From positions 43,844-107,843 of the forward strand of contig MGMG01000077.1 in the NCBI GenBank assembly GCA_001796355.1: a DNA stretch of 64,000 nt, given 5' to 3'. The notes beneath the pieces are model-generated. The model had not been told where the DNA came from, made no database searches, and saw nothing but the letters and a program-made list of their open reading frames with translations. The stretch is from Chloroflexi bacterium GWB2_54_36. GTDB lineage: Bacteria; Chloroflexota; Anaerolineae; Anaerolineales; Anaerolineaceae. Both the position numbers and the translations under genes were made by a program. This document shows, piece after piece, positions 51,991 through 59,920 of the stretch. Numbering within the stretch: position 1 is the first letter of the stretch; every line of letters starts with the position of its first letter.

Positions 51991-52777
51991 GGCCGGCTCC
52001 TTTCCCCAGGTAAGCCTCGACGACCCGTTCGTTAGCCTGGATTTCTTTGGGATTACCGCGGGCAATCACCTGGCCAAAATCCATCACTGTGATATGACGG
52101 CAGATGCCCATCACCACCCGCATTTGGTGCTCGATCAGCAGGATGGTCAGGTTAAAGCGGTCATGGATGAAATGGATCAAATCCATCAGCTCGATGATCT
52201 CTTTGGGATTCATACCGGCAGCCGGTTCATCCAACAGCAGTAGCTTGGGGTTGGCTGCCAGTGCGCGGGCAATTTCCACCCGCCTTTGCTGACCATAAGG
52301 CAAATTCTTGGCCGTTTCGTTCTGGATACCTTCCAGACCAAAAATGGCCAAAAAGTCCAGCGCCTGATCCGTCAGTTCATCTTCTTTGGCATAGAAATTC
52401 TTGGTCCGCAGCACACTGTCGGTCAGGTTGTAACCCGCATGCGGATGATAAGCTATGCGGACGTTATCCAGCACCGAAAGATTCGAGAATAAGCGGATGT
52501 TTTGGAAGGTCCGAGCGATCCCCTTGCGGGTGATCTCGTATGGTTCTTGCCCGGCCGTGGATTCACCGTCAAACTCGATCTTGCCGCGGGTCAGGGAATA
52601 GATACCGGTGATCAGGTTGAATACCGTGGTCTTTCCCGCGCCGTTTGGACCGATCAAGCCGTTCAGGTCGCCCTGATTCAAGGTGATATCGAAATTTTGC
52701 ACTGCGCCAAGTCCGCCAAAGAATTTGGTCAGACCTTCGACTCTTAATATGTTTTTGGAGGATGTTGAATTTTCCAT
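51980..52777 (-). CDS. livG: Branched-chain amino acid ABC transporter ATPase LivG
   Basis: Second ATPase, 265 residues. Walker A is LIGPNGAGKTTVFNLITG, the LivG-type insert is TRKGIARTFQNIRLFSNLSVLDNV, the signature region is LPYGQQRRVEIARAL, Walker B is LLLLDEPAAGMNP and the switch is ILLIEHQMRVVMGI. The usual Ser of the LSGGQ signature region reads PYGQQ, as in most LivG proteins. ATG 52777 follows GGAGGAACAC, 12 bases after livM. Confidence 0.95.
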   Translation of the reverse strand: MENSTSSKNILRVEGLTKFFGGLGAVQNFDITLNQGDLNGLIGPNGAGKTTVFNLITGIYSLTRGKIEFDGESTAGQEPYEITRKGIARTFQNIRLFSNLSVLDNVRIAYHPHAGYNLTDSVLRTKNFYAKEDELTDQALDFLAIFGLEGIQNETAKNLPYGQQRRVEIARALAANPKLLLLDEPAAGMNPKEIIELMDLIHFIHDRFNLTILLIEHQMRVVMGICRHITVMDFGQVIARGNPKEIQANERVVEAYLGKGAGHAA

Positions 52778-52789
52778 AGTGTTCCTCCT

Positions 52790-54154
52790 TTAGACCTCAA
52801 CCGCCGGCGAATCGGTAGGCGTTGGAATTTTCTTTGGCCTGGTTGAAACCACTTTTGCTTTCAAGAAGCCCCACTCAACCGCACCCAGCAGCCCCTGCGG
52901 CCGAATCAACATCATCAGCAGCAAAGTAATGGGGTAAAGCACGTAGCGCCAGGTCGGCGCTTCAGTACCCATTTGACCGAGCAACACGCGCAGCATTCCT
53001 TCCAGGAAGAATAGCCAACCGAACGATGAGACAATCGTCCCGGTCATGCTCCCCAGACCGCCAAACACGACGATAATCAGCGGATTAAAACTCACCAGGA
53101 AGTCGAACGATCCCGGCGAGAGGAAACCGATGAAGTGAGCGTAAATTCCACCGCCCATTCCGGCAAACAGACTGCCGATAACGAAAGCCATCAGTTTCGA
53201 GCCGGCAATGTCGATACCCATTGCCTTCGCGGCAGTTTCATCCTCGCGCACCGACATAATCGCCCGTCCGGTGCTGGACCGCAGGATATTCCTCATGACG
53301 ATAACCACCAGCATCAGGAACAAGAATGCCCAGAACCAGGTGGTCAGCTTTGGAATACCCACCATCCCGCGCCCGCCTTTCATTTCGGGGAACGGCAGGA
53401 CGGTATCCGAGTTGATCATCAGTACATTGACCACAATGGTGAATCCCAGTGTCGCGATGCCGAAGTAGTCGGAACCAAGTGTAAGCACGGGCAAGCCGAA
53501 AAGGAAGCTGACTTCGGCTGCAAAAATCCCGGCAAAAATGACCGCCAGGAAAAACATGATCTGCATGGGGATACCCTGCGCCAGGACTCCTGGGTCCAGG
53601 TTAGTGCCGAGCAAGGGCTGGAAAACCGGATGCAGCAGTCTGCCAACCATAACCGCGATAAATCCCGCGGCTAAAGTCCCAATCAGGTAAAGGGTGAAGG
53701 CCGATAGGACCGGGATACCGCGAATTTTCTTTACCAGGCGGCCGATCGCCGTCAAAATGATCGCCCCGACAATCGTGCCAACCCCAACCACAATCAACCC
53801 GCGGGCATCGCCGTTGACCCAGCGGTACGTGATATCCGCGGAGGTATAGGCTCCAATGCCGTAGAAGCCCCACTGCCCCAGGCTGAACTGTCCGTTGAAC
53901 CCATAAATCAGGTTCAACCCCAGTGCCACCATCGCCATGGCGCAGGCTTGAAATAACAGACCGCTGTCAAAGTCATTAAGCAGTTGGAAATTGCCAAATT
54001 TGGTCAACCCCAATTGAATGACGCCAAATGCCACCACCATGCCGCCAATTTTCAGCCAGCGGCTGGGCAGAGACATTACCCATAGAACGCCATAAAAGTA
54101 GGCGATAATCGCTGCAATTTTTACAATCGATCCAAGTAGAAATCCAAGTTCCAT
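52790..54154 (-). CDS. livM: Branched-chain amino acid ABC transporter permease LivM
   Basis: Membrane subunit of the importer, 454 residues. Family signs are FNGQFSLGQWGFYGIGAYTSA, GSDYFGIATLGFTIVVNVLM, GRGMVGIPKL, the ATPase-contact region SVREDETAAKAMGIDIAGSKLMAFVIGS and FGGLGSMTGTIVSS. It is longer than most LivM proteins. About 100 residues with two extra hydrophobic stretches (VGTIVGAIILTAIGRL, ILSAFTLYLIGTLAAGF) lie between the first conserved block and GSDYF. The C-terminal tail is cytoplasmic (KKIPTPTDSPAVEV). Confidence 0.92.
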   Translation of the reverse strand: MELGFLLGSIVKIAAIIAYFYGVLWVMSLPSRWLKIGGMVVAFGVIQLGLTKFGNFQLLNDFDSGLLFQACAMAMVALGLNLIYGFNGQFSLGQWGFYGIGAYTSADITYRWVNGDARGLIVVGVGTIVGAIILTAIGRLVKKIRGIPVLSAFTLYLIGTLAAGFIAVMVGRLLHPVFQPLLGTNLDPGVLAQGIPMQIMFFLAVIFAGIFAAEVSFLFGLPVLTLGSDYFGIATLGFTIVVNVLMINSDTVLPFPEMKGGRGMVGIPKLTTWFWAFLFLMLVVIVMRNILRSSTGRAIMSVREDETAAKAMGIDIAGSKLMAFVIGSLFAGMGGGIYAHFIGFLSPGSFDFLVSFNPLIIVVFGGLGSMTGTIVSSFGWLFFLEGMLRVLLGQMGTEAPTWRYVLYPITLLLMMLIRPQGLLGAVEWGFLKAKVVSTRPKKIPTPTDSPAVEV

Positions 54155-54163
54155 GGCGGGCTC

Positions 54164-55291
54164 CTATGCCTTCTCTTGTGAGGGCTCGCCGAAGATACCG
54201 GTTGGCCGGATCAACAGGACGATGATAAGGATGGTAAAGGCTACCGCATCCCGCATAGGCGTTGAGATATAGCCCGCGGTCATGGATTCAGCTTGTCCCA
54301 TGATTAAGGCGCCTACGAGTGCGCCTGGGATGCTGCCAATTCCGCCCAAAACTGCCGCGATAAAAGCCTTCAAGCCTGGCAGGATGCCCAATTGCGACCA
54401 GATCGAACTGTAAGCGATCGCATACAGCACGCCTCCCAACCCGGCAAAGGCTGCGCCAATCGCAAAGGTAAAGGAAATGACCGAGTCGACGTCGATGCCC
54501 ATCAAGCGAGCTGCCTGCTTGTCATATGAAGCCGCTCGCATCGCCACCCCAATTTTGGTGCGCTTCACAAGGAATTGCAGGAAGATTTGCACCAGAACAG
54601 ACGCTAACATAATAATCAGCAGAATGTTGGAAAAAGTGATGCTGCCATCAGGTGGTTGTGTGCCAGGGACAACCTGGTGAATTCCGCCTTTAATGTACCA
54701 GGCCACGACTTCGAAGGGCCGTTCGTAGGGGATAAAACGAGGGGAAAATACAAAGTTCAACGCCCCGAAATATTCCAGGAAGAATGAGACGCCAATCGCC
54801 GTGATCAAAGCTGCGATTCGAGGGGCATCCCGCAAGGGTTTGTAGGCTACGCGTTCAATGGTAACCGCAAGAAGGATGCAAATCAGCATCGAAAGAAGGA
54901 TGACGCTGATCGACCCAATTACAACGCTGATCATGGGCGGTATGGATGGAAAGACTGCTAAAGGCCATTGGTGCAGATTGAAGCGCGTCACCGCGAAAAA
55001 GCTAACAAAAGCGCCAACCATGAACACATCGCCATGCGCAAAGTTAATTAATTTAACGATGCCGTACACCATGGTATAGCCCAGAGCAATCATGGCATAC
55101 ACAAAACCCAGCTGCAAGCCGCTGATGAAAATATTGGCAAACAGCGTCGGATTGCTGATAAGGTTTTTACCGAGGATATAGACAACAGCCAGTCCTAAAA
55201 CAATGAAGAATAGCTGCCCTATCCAGGCTAGCCGGGTATGCGTTTTTACCAATGGCAAAGAGGTTTGAGAGGGGGTGCTAACTTGCTGCAT
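54164..55291 (-). CDS. livH: Branched-chain amino acid ABC transporter permease LivH
   Basis: Second membrane subunit, 375 residues. Typical motifs are GLQLGFVYAMIALGYTMVYGIVKLINFAHGDVFMVGAF, RDAPRIAALITAIGVSFFLEY, GVAMRAASYDKQAARLMGID, GAAFAGLGGVLYA and AAVLGGIGSIPGALVGAL. An N-terminal extension of about 55 residues includes one more hydrophobic helix (LFFIVLGLAVVYILG). ATG 55291 follows GGAGGTG. livM starts 10 bases after it. Confidence 0.94.
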   Translation of the reverse strand: MQQVSTPSQTSLPLVKTHTRLAWIGQLFFIVLGLAVVYILGKNLISNPTLFANIFISGLQLGFVYAMIALGYTMVYGIVKLINFAHGDVFMVGAFVSFFAVTRFNLHQWPLAVFPSIPPMISVVIGSISVILLSMLICILLAVTIERVAYKPLRDAPRIAALITAIGVSFFLEYFGALNFVFSPRFIPYERPFEVVAWYIKGGIHQVVPGTQPPDGSITFSNILLIIMLASVLVQIFLQFLVKRTKIGVAMRAASYDKQAARLMGIDVDSVISFTFAIGAAFAGLGGVLYAIAYSSIWSQLGILPGLKAFIAAVLGGIGSIPGALVGALIMGQAESMTAGYISTPMRDAVAFTILIIVLLIRPTGIFGEPSQEKA

Positions 55292-55326
55292 CGGGGTGAC
55301 ACCTCCAAGTATTCGAATAATACAGG

Positions 55327-55360
55327 AATTGGAGGGCAGCTAAACAGCTGCCCCCCAATT
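55327..55360 (-). promoter_or_regulatory. 15-bp intercistronic hairpin between livJ and livH
   Basis: On the minus strand AATTGGGGGGCAGCT and AGCTGCCCTCCAATT form a 15-bp stem with a 4-base loop. The single non-Watson-Crick position is a G-U pair only in the minus-strand RNA. No T-run follows. It likely stabilises the livJ message or reduces downstream transcription. Confidence 0.75.
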
Positions 55361-55383
55361 ATTCACTTTAAAACCAGCATCGA

Positions 55384-56550
55384 TTACGGAGCGATGCTCG
55401 CTTCAAACTTGACACCCTCGGCTGTGACTGCCAGAATGGCCGCAGCCTTTACCGGGTTGTGTTTGGCATCCAAAGTAATGGCGCCGGAAACAGCATTGAT
55501 CTTGATGCCTTCCAAAGCTACCTTTACTTTGTCAACGTCTTCAACCGTGCCGGCGGTGGTCATGGCAGTGAAGAGCATATTCGCAGCATCATATGCCAGG
55601 GTAGCAAGAGCATCCGGTACCTTGGCGGTGCCATCATCGTTCTTGTATTTTGCGCCGTAAGCTGCAAGGAAGTTCACAACTTCTGGGCGGGGATCATCGG
55701 GCGAATAGTGGTTGGTGAAGTAACCGCCAGCCGCTGCTACCACGTCCAGGTCAGCCGAATCCCAACCATCACCACCGAGGAAGGCAGAGGTAATGCCTTT
55801 TTCCTTGGCCTGTTTGGTGACCAGGTTGACAATGTTGTAATAATCGGGCAGATAGACGACATCGGGTTTAGCTTCGGCAATTTTGGCCAGGATGGTTGAG
55901 AAATCGGTATCCTTGGCAGTGTAGCTTTCCTTGCCAACAACCGTGCCGCCCATTGCGGTGAAATTCTTTTCGAATTCTTCCGCCAGACCCTTCACATAGT
56001 CATTTGCCTGATCGAGCATGATGAAGGTAGTCTTTGCGCCCAATTTCTCCGTGGCGAATTTGGCGCCCACCAGACCTTGGAACGCATCGATGAAGCATGC
56101 GCGGAAGGTGTACGGCTTTGTGTTACCGTTGGCATCCACGGTGACTGCTTCGGCGGTCGATGTACCACTGATGACGATAACTTTCTTGGCGGTACCGATT
56201 TCGGAAATCGGAATGGTGGCCTTTGAGCAGACTTCGCCAATCACAAATTTGACGCCGTCTTGATCGACGACCTTGTTCATGGCGTTCACAGCCGGCTCGG
56301 GGGTGCACTGGCTGTCTTCAACAATCGGGACAATGGTATACCCATTGACGCCGCCTTTGGCGTTCCACTCTTCAATTGCTAACAAGGCTCCGTCACGGGT
56401 TGACACACCAAACGTAGGAACTGGCCCTGAAAGTGGGGCAAGAATTGCGACTTTTAATTCCTTCGCACCACCGGTCGAGCCGGTTCCACCGCACGCCACC
56501 AAAATCATGGACAAAATAACGAACAAACTTAAAACTTTCAGCGATCGCAT
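55384..56550 (-). CDS. livJ: ABC transporter substrate-binding lipoprotein, LivJ/LivK type
   Basis: Binding protein of the importer, 388 residues. The lipoprotein signal is LFVILSMILVACGGTGSTGG with lipobox LVAC. The type I periplasmic-binding fold is seen in ELKVAILAPLSGPVPTFGVSTRDGALLAIEEWNAKGGVNG, DSQCTPEPAVNAMNKVVDQDGV and LGGDGWDSADL. The genes that follow (livHMGF) make a complete system. Amino acids are the expected cargo, though relatives also bind amides or urea. ATG 56550 follows AAGGAGGAGAACC. Confidence 0.92.
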   Translation of the reverse strand: MRSLKVLSLFVILSMILVACGGTGSTGGAKELKVAILAPLSGPVPTFGVSTRDGALLAIEEWNAKGGVNGYTIVPIVEDSQCTPEPAVNAMNKVVDQDGVKFVIGEVCSKATIPISEIGTAKKVIVISGTSTAEAVTVDANGNTKPYTFRACFIDAFQGLVGAKFATEKLGAKTTFIMLDQANDYVKGLAEEFEKNFTAMGGTVVGKESYTAKDTDFSTILAKIAEAKPDVVYLPDYYNIVNLVTKQAKEKGITSAFLGGDGWDSADLDVVAAAGGYFTNHYSPDDPRPEVVNFLAAYGAKYKNDDGTAKVPDALATLAYDAANMLFTAMTTAGTVEDVDKVKVALEGIKINAVSGAITLDAKHNPVKAAAILAVTAEGVKFEASIAP

Positions 56551-56995
56551 TAGGTTCTCCTCCTTAACACAAATTGAAAATTGGACACACTATTTAATTG
56601 GCTGCATCCCCCATCCGGTTACCACCGTCAGATTGCTCAGGTCTTCCGGCAGGTATACCTGGGACTAAAGGATTTTATATAAGTGGTATCACCTCCTTTT
56701 ACCGAAGGGCGCGAAGTGTATAAAAATTAACGATTTGGCAATGGGAAATAGGACGGTACAGAAAGCACAAACACCATTCTGCACCAATAGCCTATGATAG
56801 GAAATGTCACTCAAAATGTCAAGTGGCAAATAACCATAATTTACTTAATTATGCCCATTATAGTTATTTTTCATACCAATTTTTGGTTTTTTTCTTGACA
56901 AACCCTATAGAACTCTATAATATAAAATGATTGATTTCCCAACTCTTCGAGTAGGCGGCAATCGAATACCCAGGCACCCTTCAGGAGTTTAATCC
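56551..56995. other. Divergent regulatory region between livJ and an orphan gene
   Basis: No gene seen. It holds the plus-strand promoter at 56895, a perfect 12-bp palindrome CAGGTATACCTG (56650-56661), and on the minus strand AAAGGAGGTGAT (56688-56699), a perfect Shine-Dalgarno string with no start codon behind it. The palindrome lies in the livJ leader or promoter area and could be an operator. Confidence 0.55.
56895..56921 (+). promoter_or_regulatory. Strong promoter of the orphan membrane protein
   Basis: TTGACA, 15 bases, TATAAT, in very AT-rich DNA; a shifted TAATAT gives a 17-base spacer. It lies 75 bases before ATG 56996. Confidence 0.7.
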
Positions 56996-57409
56996 ATGCT
57001 GCGAAAGAACATTGCACAGCCAACTACCGTGATAGTCTTGTTATTCGTTCAAATTATTCCCCTTTTGCTCTTTCCCCCGAATATTTTTTCGTCAACCAAT
57101 CAGCAATGGTGGCTCCCGGTATTTTTGACCGCACTTGCGATTTATGCCGCCGTAAAAATCGTGGTACAGCGCACGAGTGAACTTTGGCCATGGTATCTGG
57201 TATCTTTTTCACAGGGGTTCAACATTATTAGCCGTCTAATGATGATCATGCCGCATGCCACCAACAATGTCAACGGAGCCCAGGTTGCAGATGTTGCTTA
57301 CCTGGTCACCAACATCATTGCGGTTGTCATTTCGGCGGGCTATATCGTATTCGCTGAATTGCCAGATGTACGTTTGAGTCTATTAACGCAAAAAGAGACT
57401 GCCGCGTAA
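56996..57409 (+). CDS. Orphan four-helix membrane protein
   Basis: A 137-residue protein I do not recognise. Four hydrophobic segments are visible (TTVIVLLFVQIIPLLLF, WWLPVFLTALAIYAAVKIV, WPWYLVSFSQGFNIISRLMM, VADVAYLVTNIIAVVISAGYIVF) with a short charged C-terminus. The start follows CAGGAG. It is a single-gene unit with a strong promoter and its own terminator, so it is likely real and expressed. Confidence 0.75.
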   Translation: MLRKNIAQPTTVIVLLFVQIIPLLLFPPNIFSSTNQQWWLPVFLTALAIYAAVKIVVQRTSELWPWYLVSFSQGFNIISRLMMIMPHATNNVNGAQVADVAYLVTNIIAVVISAGYIVFAELPDVRLSLLTQKETAA

Positions 57410-57438
57410 AAAAAATTTCCGTAAGCATAATTACATCT

Positions 57439-57473
57439 CCCACCAGGGGAAAGCGGTGCCTGGTGGGTTTTCT
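57439..57473 (+). terminator. Terminator of the orphan membrane gene
   Basis: CCCACCAGG and CCTGGTGGG (9 bp) are followed by TTTTCTT. Confidence 0.85.
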
Positions 57474-57484
57474 TATTAAACACA

Positions 57485-57526
57485 TACCCCTGGCTGAAAT
57501 CGTGACCAGATCCACAGCCAGGGGTA
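57485..57526 (-). terminator. Hairpin downstream of the HD-GYP gene
   Basis: A 12-bp perfect stem (TACCCCTGGCTG with its reverse complement) with an 18-base loop lies 17 bases after the HD-GYP stop. Only a short T stretch follows on the minus strand, so it is a weak terminator. Confidence 0.5.
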
Positions 57527-57542
57527 ACAAGGGAAGGATGGA

Positions 57543-58697
57543 TCAGTTAACCGGTTCTGCTCCAGCCAACGGCATATTGATGATTTTTGTAAAGCTCTTC
57601 ACAATTTTCGGGTCGAAATCTTTGCCGGCGCAGCGTTGAATTTCTTCCATCGCTTCCGGGATGGTGCGCGCAGGCCGGTACACACGGTCGGTAATCATGG
57701 CGCCAAAGGCGTCGACAACCGCCAATATCCGGGCCCCAATCGGGATTTCCTCACCGCTTATGCCCAGTGGGTAACCGGAGCCATCAAAGCGCTCATGGTG
57801 CGCCAGAACCAAGCGGGCAACATCTGACAGTCCGGCGATCATCCGCAGAATCCTGGCGCCAATCTCGGGGTGCTGTTTCATAATCACCCACTCACGGTCA
57901 TTCAACGCGCCTGGTTTATGGAGAATGTTATCCGGAATACCTATTTTTCCAATGTCATGCAACAAAGCAGCGCGCCGGATGGACTGGATATCATGGAACG
58001 AACAGCCAAGATCAACTGCGATCCGTTCGGTCAGACGGGTAATGTGTCGGCAATGTTCACCGGTAGAAAGATCACGGGCTTCCAGTGCTTTTGAAAGCGC
58101 CATTACAATCTCGACGATGCTTTCCTCGTCAGAGTACGGCAGGCTTTCCCGGTGAAGGACTTTGGCAGCCTGGTTGGCAAGTAGGTACGCCTGGTTCATA
58201 TCCTCAAGTTTCCGTATGGTTGGCTCGACCGCCAGCACAAATAATCCCACCGGTTCCGTGTCGATCCGCATCGGGAAGAGATAGATGTTTTCATGCGGGC
58301 CAACCCGTAGCACAGCTTGCTGATCGCGATTGAGCGGTTTGAAATGTTGATCGATAAAAGTCAGGTCGTCTCCTAAAACCGCTTTCTGTAGTATTTCCTG
58401 GGCGCGAAAGTTATCGCGTTGAACGGACGATTGCCCGCTCACAACTACTGGTAACCCATGGAATGCCTGAGAGCGGAAGATTCCACCGGGAGCCAAAACC
58501 AATATTTGGCACTGCTTTACCTTTAAGACATCGACAGCCTTTATCGCTATTTGATTCAATAAACTGGCCGGTCCATCATAGCTGAACCAGTGGTCAGGAA
58601 CTTCTCCCAGGTCCGCCAGTCGTTCAGCGGCTGAGCTGAACAATGTGGGCAGGCGTTTTTGCGTTTCGCCTATGAGGCCTGAACTACTTGAAATCAT
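57543..58697 (-). CDS. GAF/HD-GYP domain phosphodiesterase
   Basis: A 384-residue protein with a GAF-like sensor (about 40-185) and an HD-GYP domain (about 200-370), which usually hydrolyses cyclic di-GMP. The HD is in RAALLHDIGKIGIPDNIL, the GYP signature is HHERFDGSGYPLGISGEEIP, and DREWVIMKQHPEIGARIL and ILAVVDAFGAMITDRVYRPA complete the metal site. All metal ligands appear intact. It is the last gene of the minus-strand run starting at the BTAD regulator, 57 bases after the small NHLP-like gene. Confidence 0.92.
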   Translation of the reverse strand: MISSSSGLIGETQKRLPTLFSSAAERLADLGEVPDHWFSYDGPASLLNQIAIKAVDVLKVKQCQILVLAPGGIFRSQAFHGLPVVVSGQSSVQRDNFRAQEILQKAVLGDDLTFIDQHFKPLNRDQQAVLRVGPHENIYLFPMRIDTEPVGLFVLAVEPTIRKLEDMNQAYLLANQAAKVLHRESLPYSDEESIVEIVMALSKALEARDLSTGEHCRHITRLTERIAVDLGCSFHDIQSIRRAALLHDIGKIGIPDNILHKPGALNDREWVIMKQHPEIGARILRMIAGLSDVARLVLAHHERFDGSGYPLGISGEEIPIGARILAVVDAFGAMITDRVYRPARTIPEAMEEIQRCAGKDFDPKIVKSFTKIINMPLAGAEPVN

Positions 58698-58754
58698 AAT
58701 TAACTATTCCCAAAATAATGCTTTGCTTTATGAAAGGTTTGATGCCATAACCCT

Positions 58755-59045
58755 TTAGTCGGCTGCTACCGCAGAACGGCCCATAACCGGGGCTTTCATG
58801 GCAACATTGAGCTGTGAAGCGAAATCAGCCAGGGTGGTTGCGCGAATTTCTGTCAGACGATTCCGATCCTCGTTGTTAAGCTGGAATTTCTCGCCGGCAA
58901 AACCAGCCGTAAGCGCCATGCCCGGATTCGAGAGCAGCATCTGCCGAAAGTGAGCAGAGACCACAGCAGCGGATAAAATACGGCTGTATTCACGGGTGAC
59001 TTCTTGTTGACGGTTATTGGAACGTGGGTAACTGGTCTGGTACAT
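58755..59045 (-). CDS. Small NHLP/Os1348-like protein, possible RiPP precursor
   Basis: A 96-residue soluble protein. Its middle (SAAVVSAHFRQMLLSNPGMAL, then FQLNNEDRNRLTEIRATTLADFASQL) follows the pattern of the nitrile-hydratase-leader-like (NHLP clan, Os1348/Franean1_4349) helical segment: helix, aFrqmLLsnPgmAL, a loop, then an Lxxedrxrl helix. The short tail APVMGRSAVAAD could be a core peptide or just a linker; it lacks the Cys/Ser/Thr richness of classic RiPP cores. ATG 59045 follows AAAGGAG and overlaps the DUF5317 gene by 32 bases. No maturation enzyme is adjacent, so the RiPP reading is tentative. Confidence 0.6.
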   Translation of the reverse strand: MYQTSYPRSNNRQQEVTREYSRILSAAVVSAHFRQMLLSNPGMALTAGFAGEKFQLNNEDRNRLTEIRATTLADFASQLNVAMKAPVMGRSAVAAD

Positions 59046-59634
59046 GATTTTTCTCCTTTAAGGGTTGTTCACGCGCTGGCCCACCCATAGTCCATAAAAG
59101 CCAGAAGGCGCCCAGGGCGATGAAAACATCCCCCAGACTAAAGGCGACCCGGTAAGAGAACTCCGAGAATGACCGGAACCGGTCGGAAAGGAGCCAAAGG
59201 ATTGTTTCCTCTCTTTGAAGGACAATGTCCTTACCAAAACCTAACCGTTGGCCGATCTGCCAGGACCCGGCCGGAGCGTCCGGTCGCAGCCATTGAACGG
59301 TCTCCGGTGTGATCGGCATCAGCCCGCCGTTGAGTGCAATGACGGTCAGGTTGAGCAGCAATCCGGCGCCCAGCAGCCAAAAACCGGGGGTATTTCGGTT
59401 CGCCCAGCCAAAAATGAGCAGCGCAAGTTGTGAAAGAACGAAAATCCAGCGGACAACAATACCAGGTAGACTGGCGCGAGTGGCAGGAAAAGAAAATATC
59501 AACCACTGTACGGCGATAGCTACCAGGACGAGCCAGGCAAGCCGCAATGGAAAAGATTGATATGCTCTTTTTCTCAGCCGCGCCCGCAATAACCCGCTAA
59601 GCAGGCCTGCGAGAACGGCTAAAAGTAAAATCAT
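59014..59634 (-). CDS. DUF5317 family membrane protein
   Basis: A 206-residue membrane protein with about six helices (LLLAVLAGLLSGLL, LAWLVLVAIAVQWLIF, WIFVLSQLALLIFGW, GFWLLGAGLLLNLTVIAL, FSLGDVFIALGAFWLLW). The strings ALNGGLMPITPETVQWL and SYRVAFSLGDVFIALGAFW match the DUF5317 family found in Chloroflexi, Actinobacteria and Firmicutes. Its function is unknown. ATG 59634 has no ribosome site of its own and lies 12 bases after the stop of the 44-residue ORF, so translation is probably coupled. Confidence 0.82.
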   Translation of the reverse strand: MILLLAVLAGLLSGLLRARLRKRAYQSFPLRLAWLVLVAIAVQWLIFSFPATRASLPGIVVRWIFVLSQLALLIFGWANRNTPGFWLLGAGLLLNLTVIALNGGLMPITPETVQWLRPDAPAGSWQIGQRLGFGKDIVLQREETILWLLSDRFRSFSEFSYRVAFSLGDVFIALGAFWLLWTMGGPAREQPLKEKNHVPDQLPTFQ

Positions 59635-59646
59635 TCAGTGGTTTGC

Positions 59647-59781
59647 TTAGAAACCGATAAACCAGGCTGAACGCATGATGACCCCACCACCGGCCTCGGG
59701 AGCCCCAGATCCCAAGACAAAAAGGACAACGGTCAGTACGAAGAAGATCATGCGAGTTTTGGCAGAGGAGATTGTAATCAT
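59647..59781 (-). CDS. 44-residue single-pass membrane peptide (below ORF-track cutoff)
   Basis: ATG 59781 to TAA 59647, product MITISSAKTRMIFFVLTVVL continuing FVLGSGAPEAGGGV and ending RSAWFIGF. One hydrophobic helix (MIFFVLTVVLFVLG) follows a basic start, then comes a Gly-rich stretch; it could be a signal peptide with a short mature part. The ribosome site is GGGAAGGGA. It is first behind the promoter at 59921-59949 and directly upstream of DUF5317. I do not recognise it. Confidence 0.6.
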   Translation of the reverse strand: MITISSAKTRMIFFVLTVVLFVLGSGAPEAGGGVIMRSAWFIGF

Positions 59782-59839
59782 TGCAGGTTTCCCTTCCCGG
59801 AAAAGTATTTGCTATATAACAATAGTTTACTTAAGGGTA

Positions 59840-59859
59840 GGCTTCAAAGGTGGCTTCAA
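59840..59859. repeat. Direct repeat GGCTTCAA in the leader
   Basis: GGCTTCAA occurs at 59840-59847 and 59852-59859, a 12-base period, in the leader of the 44-residue ORF. Confidence 0.5.
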
Positions 59860-59891
59860 TAGAGGCATTATTTGAAAATTCATTGAAATTG

Positions 59892-59909
59892 GTTGGTATT
59901 TTGTTGGTA
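59892..59909 (-). promoter_or_regulatory. Heptamer direct repeat, 11-bp period (candidate SARP-type site)
   Basis: The minus strand reads TACCAAC-AAAA-TACCAAC: two identical heptamers with a 4-base spacer. This is the geometry known for SARP/OmpR-type winged-helix regulators such as the BTAD protein encoded next door. It lies just downstream of the predicted transcription start, so repression or a second promoter is as likely as activation. Confidence 0.45.
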
Positions 59910-59920
59910 ATAGTGGAATT

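Noticed and set aside
53135-53674. 179-residue plus-strand ORF
   Set aside because: Antisense to livM with His/Gln-rich low-complexity sequence; no start signals.
56688-56699. Perfect Shine-Dalgarno string AAAGGAGGTGAT on the minus strand
   Set aside because: No ATG, GTG or TTG at usable spacing and a stop follows at once, so no leader peptide can be supported. Mentioned only in the intergenic entry.
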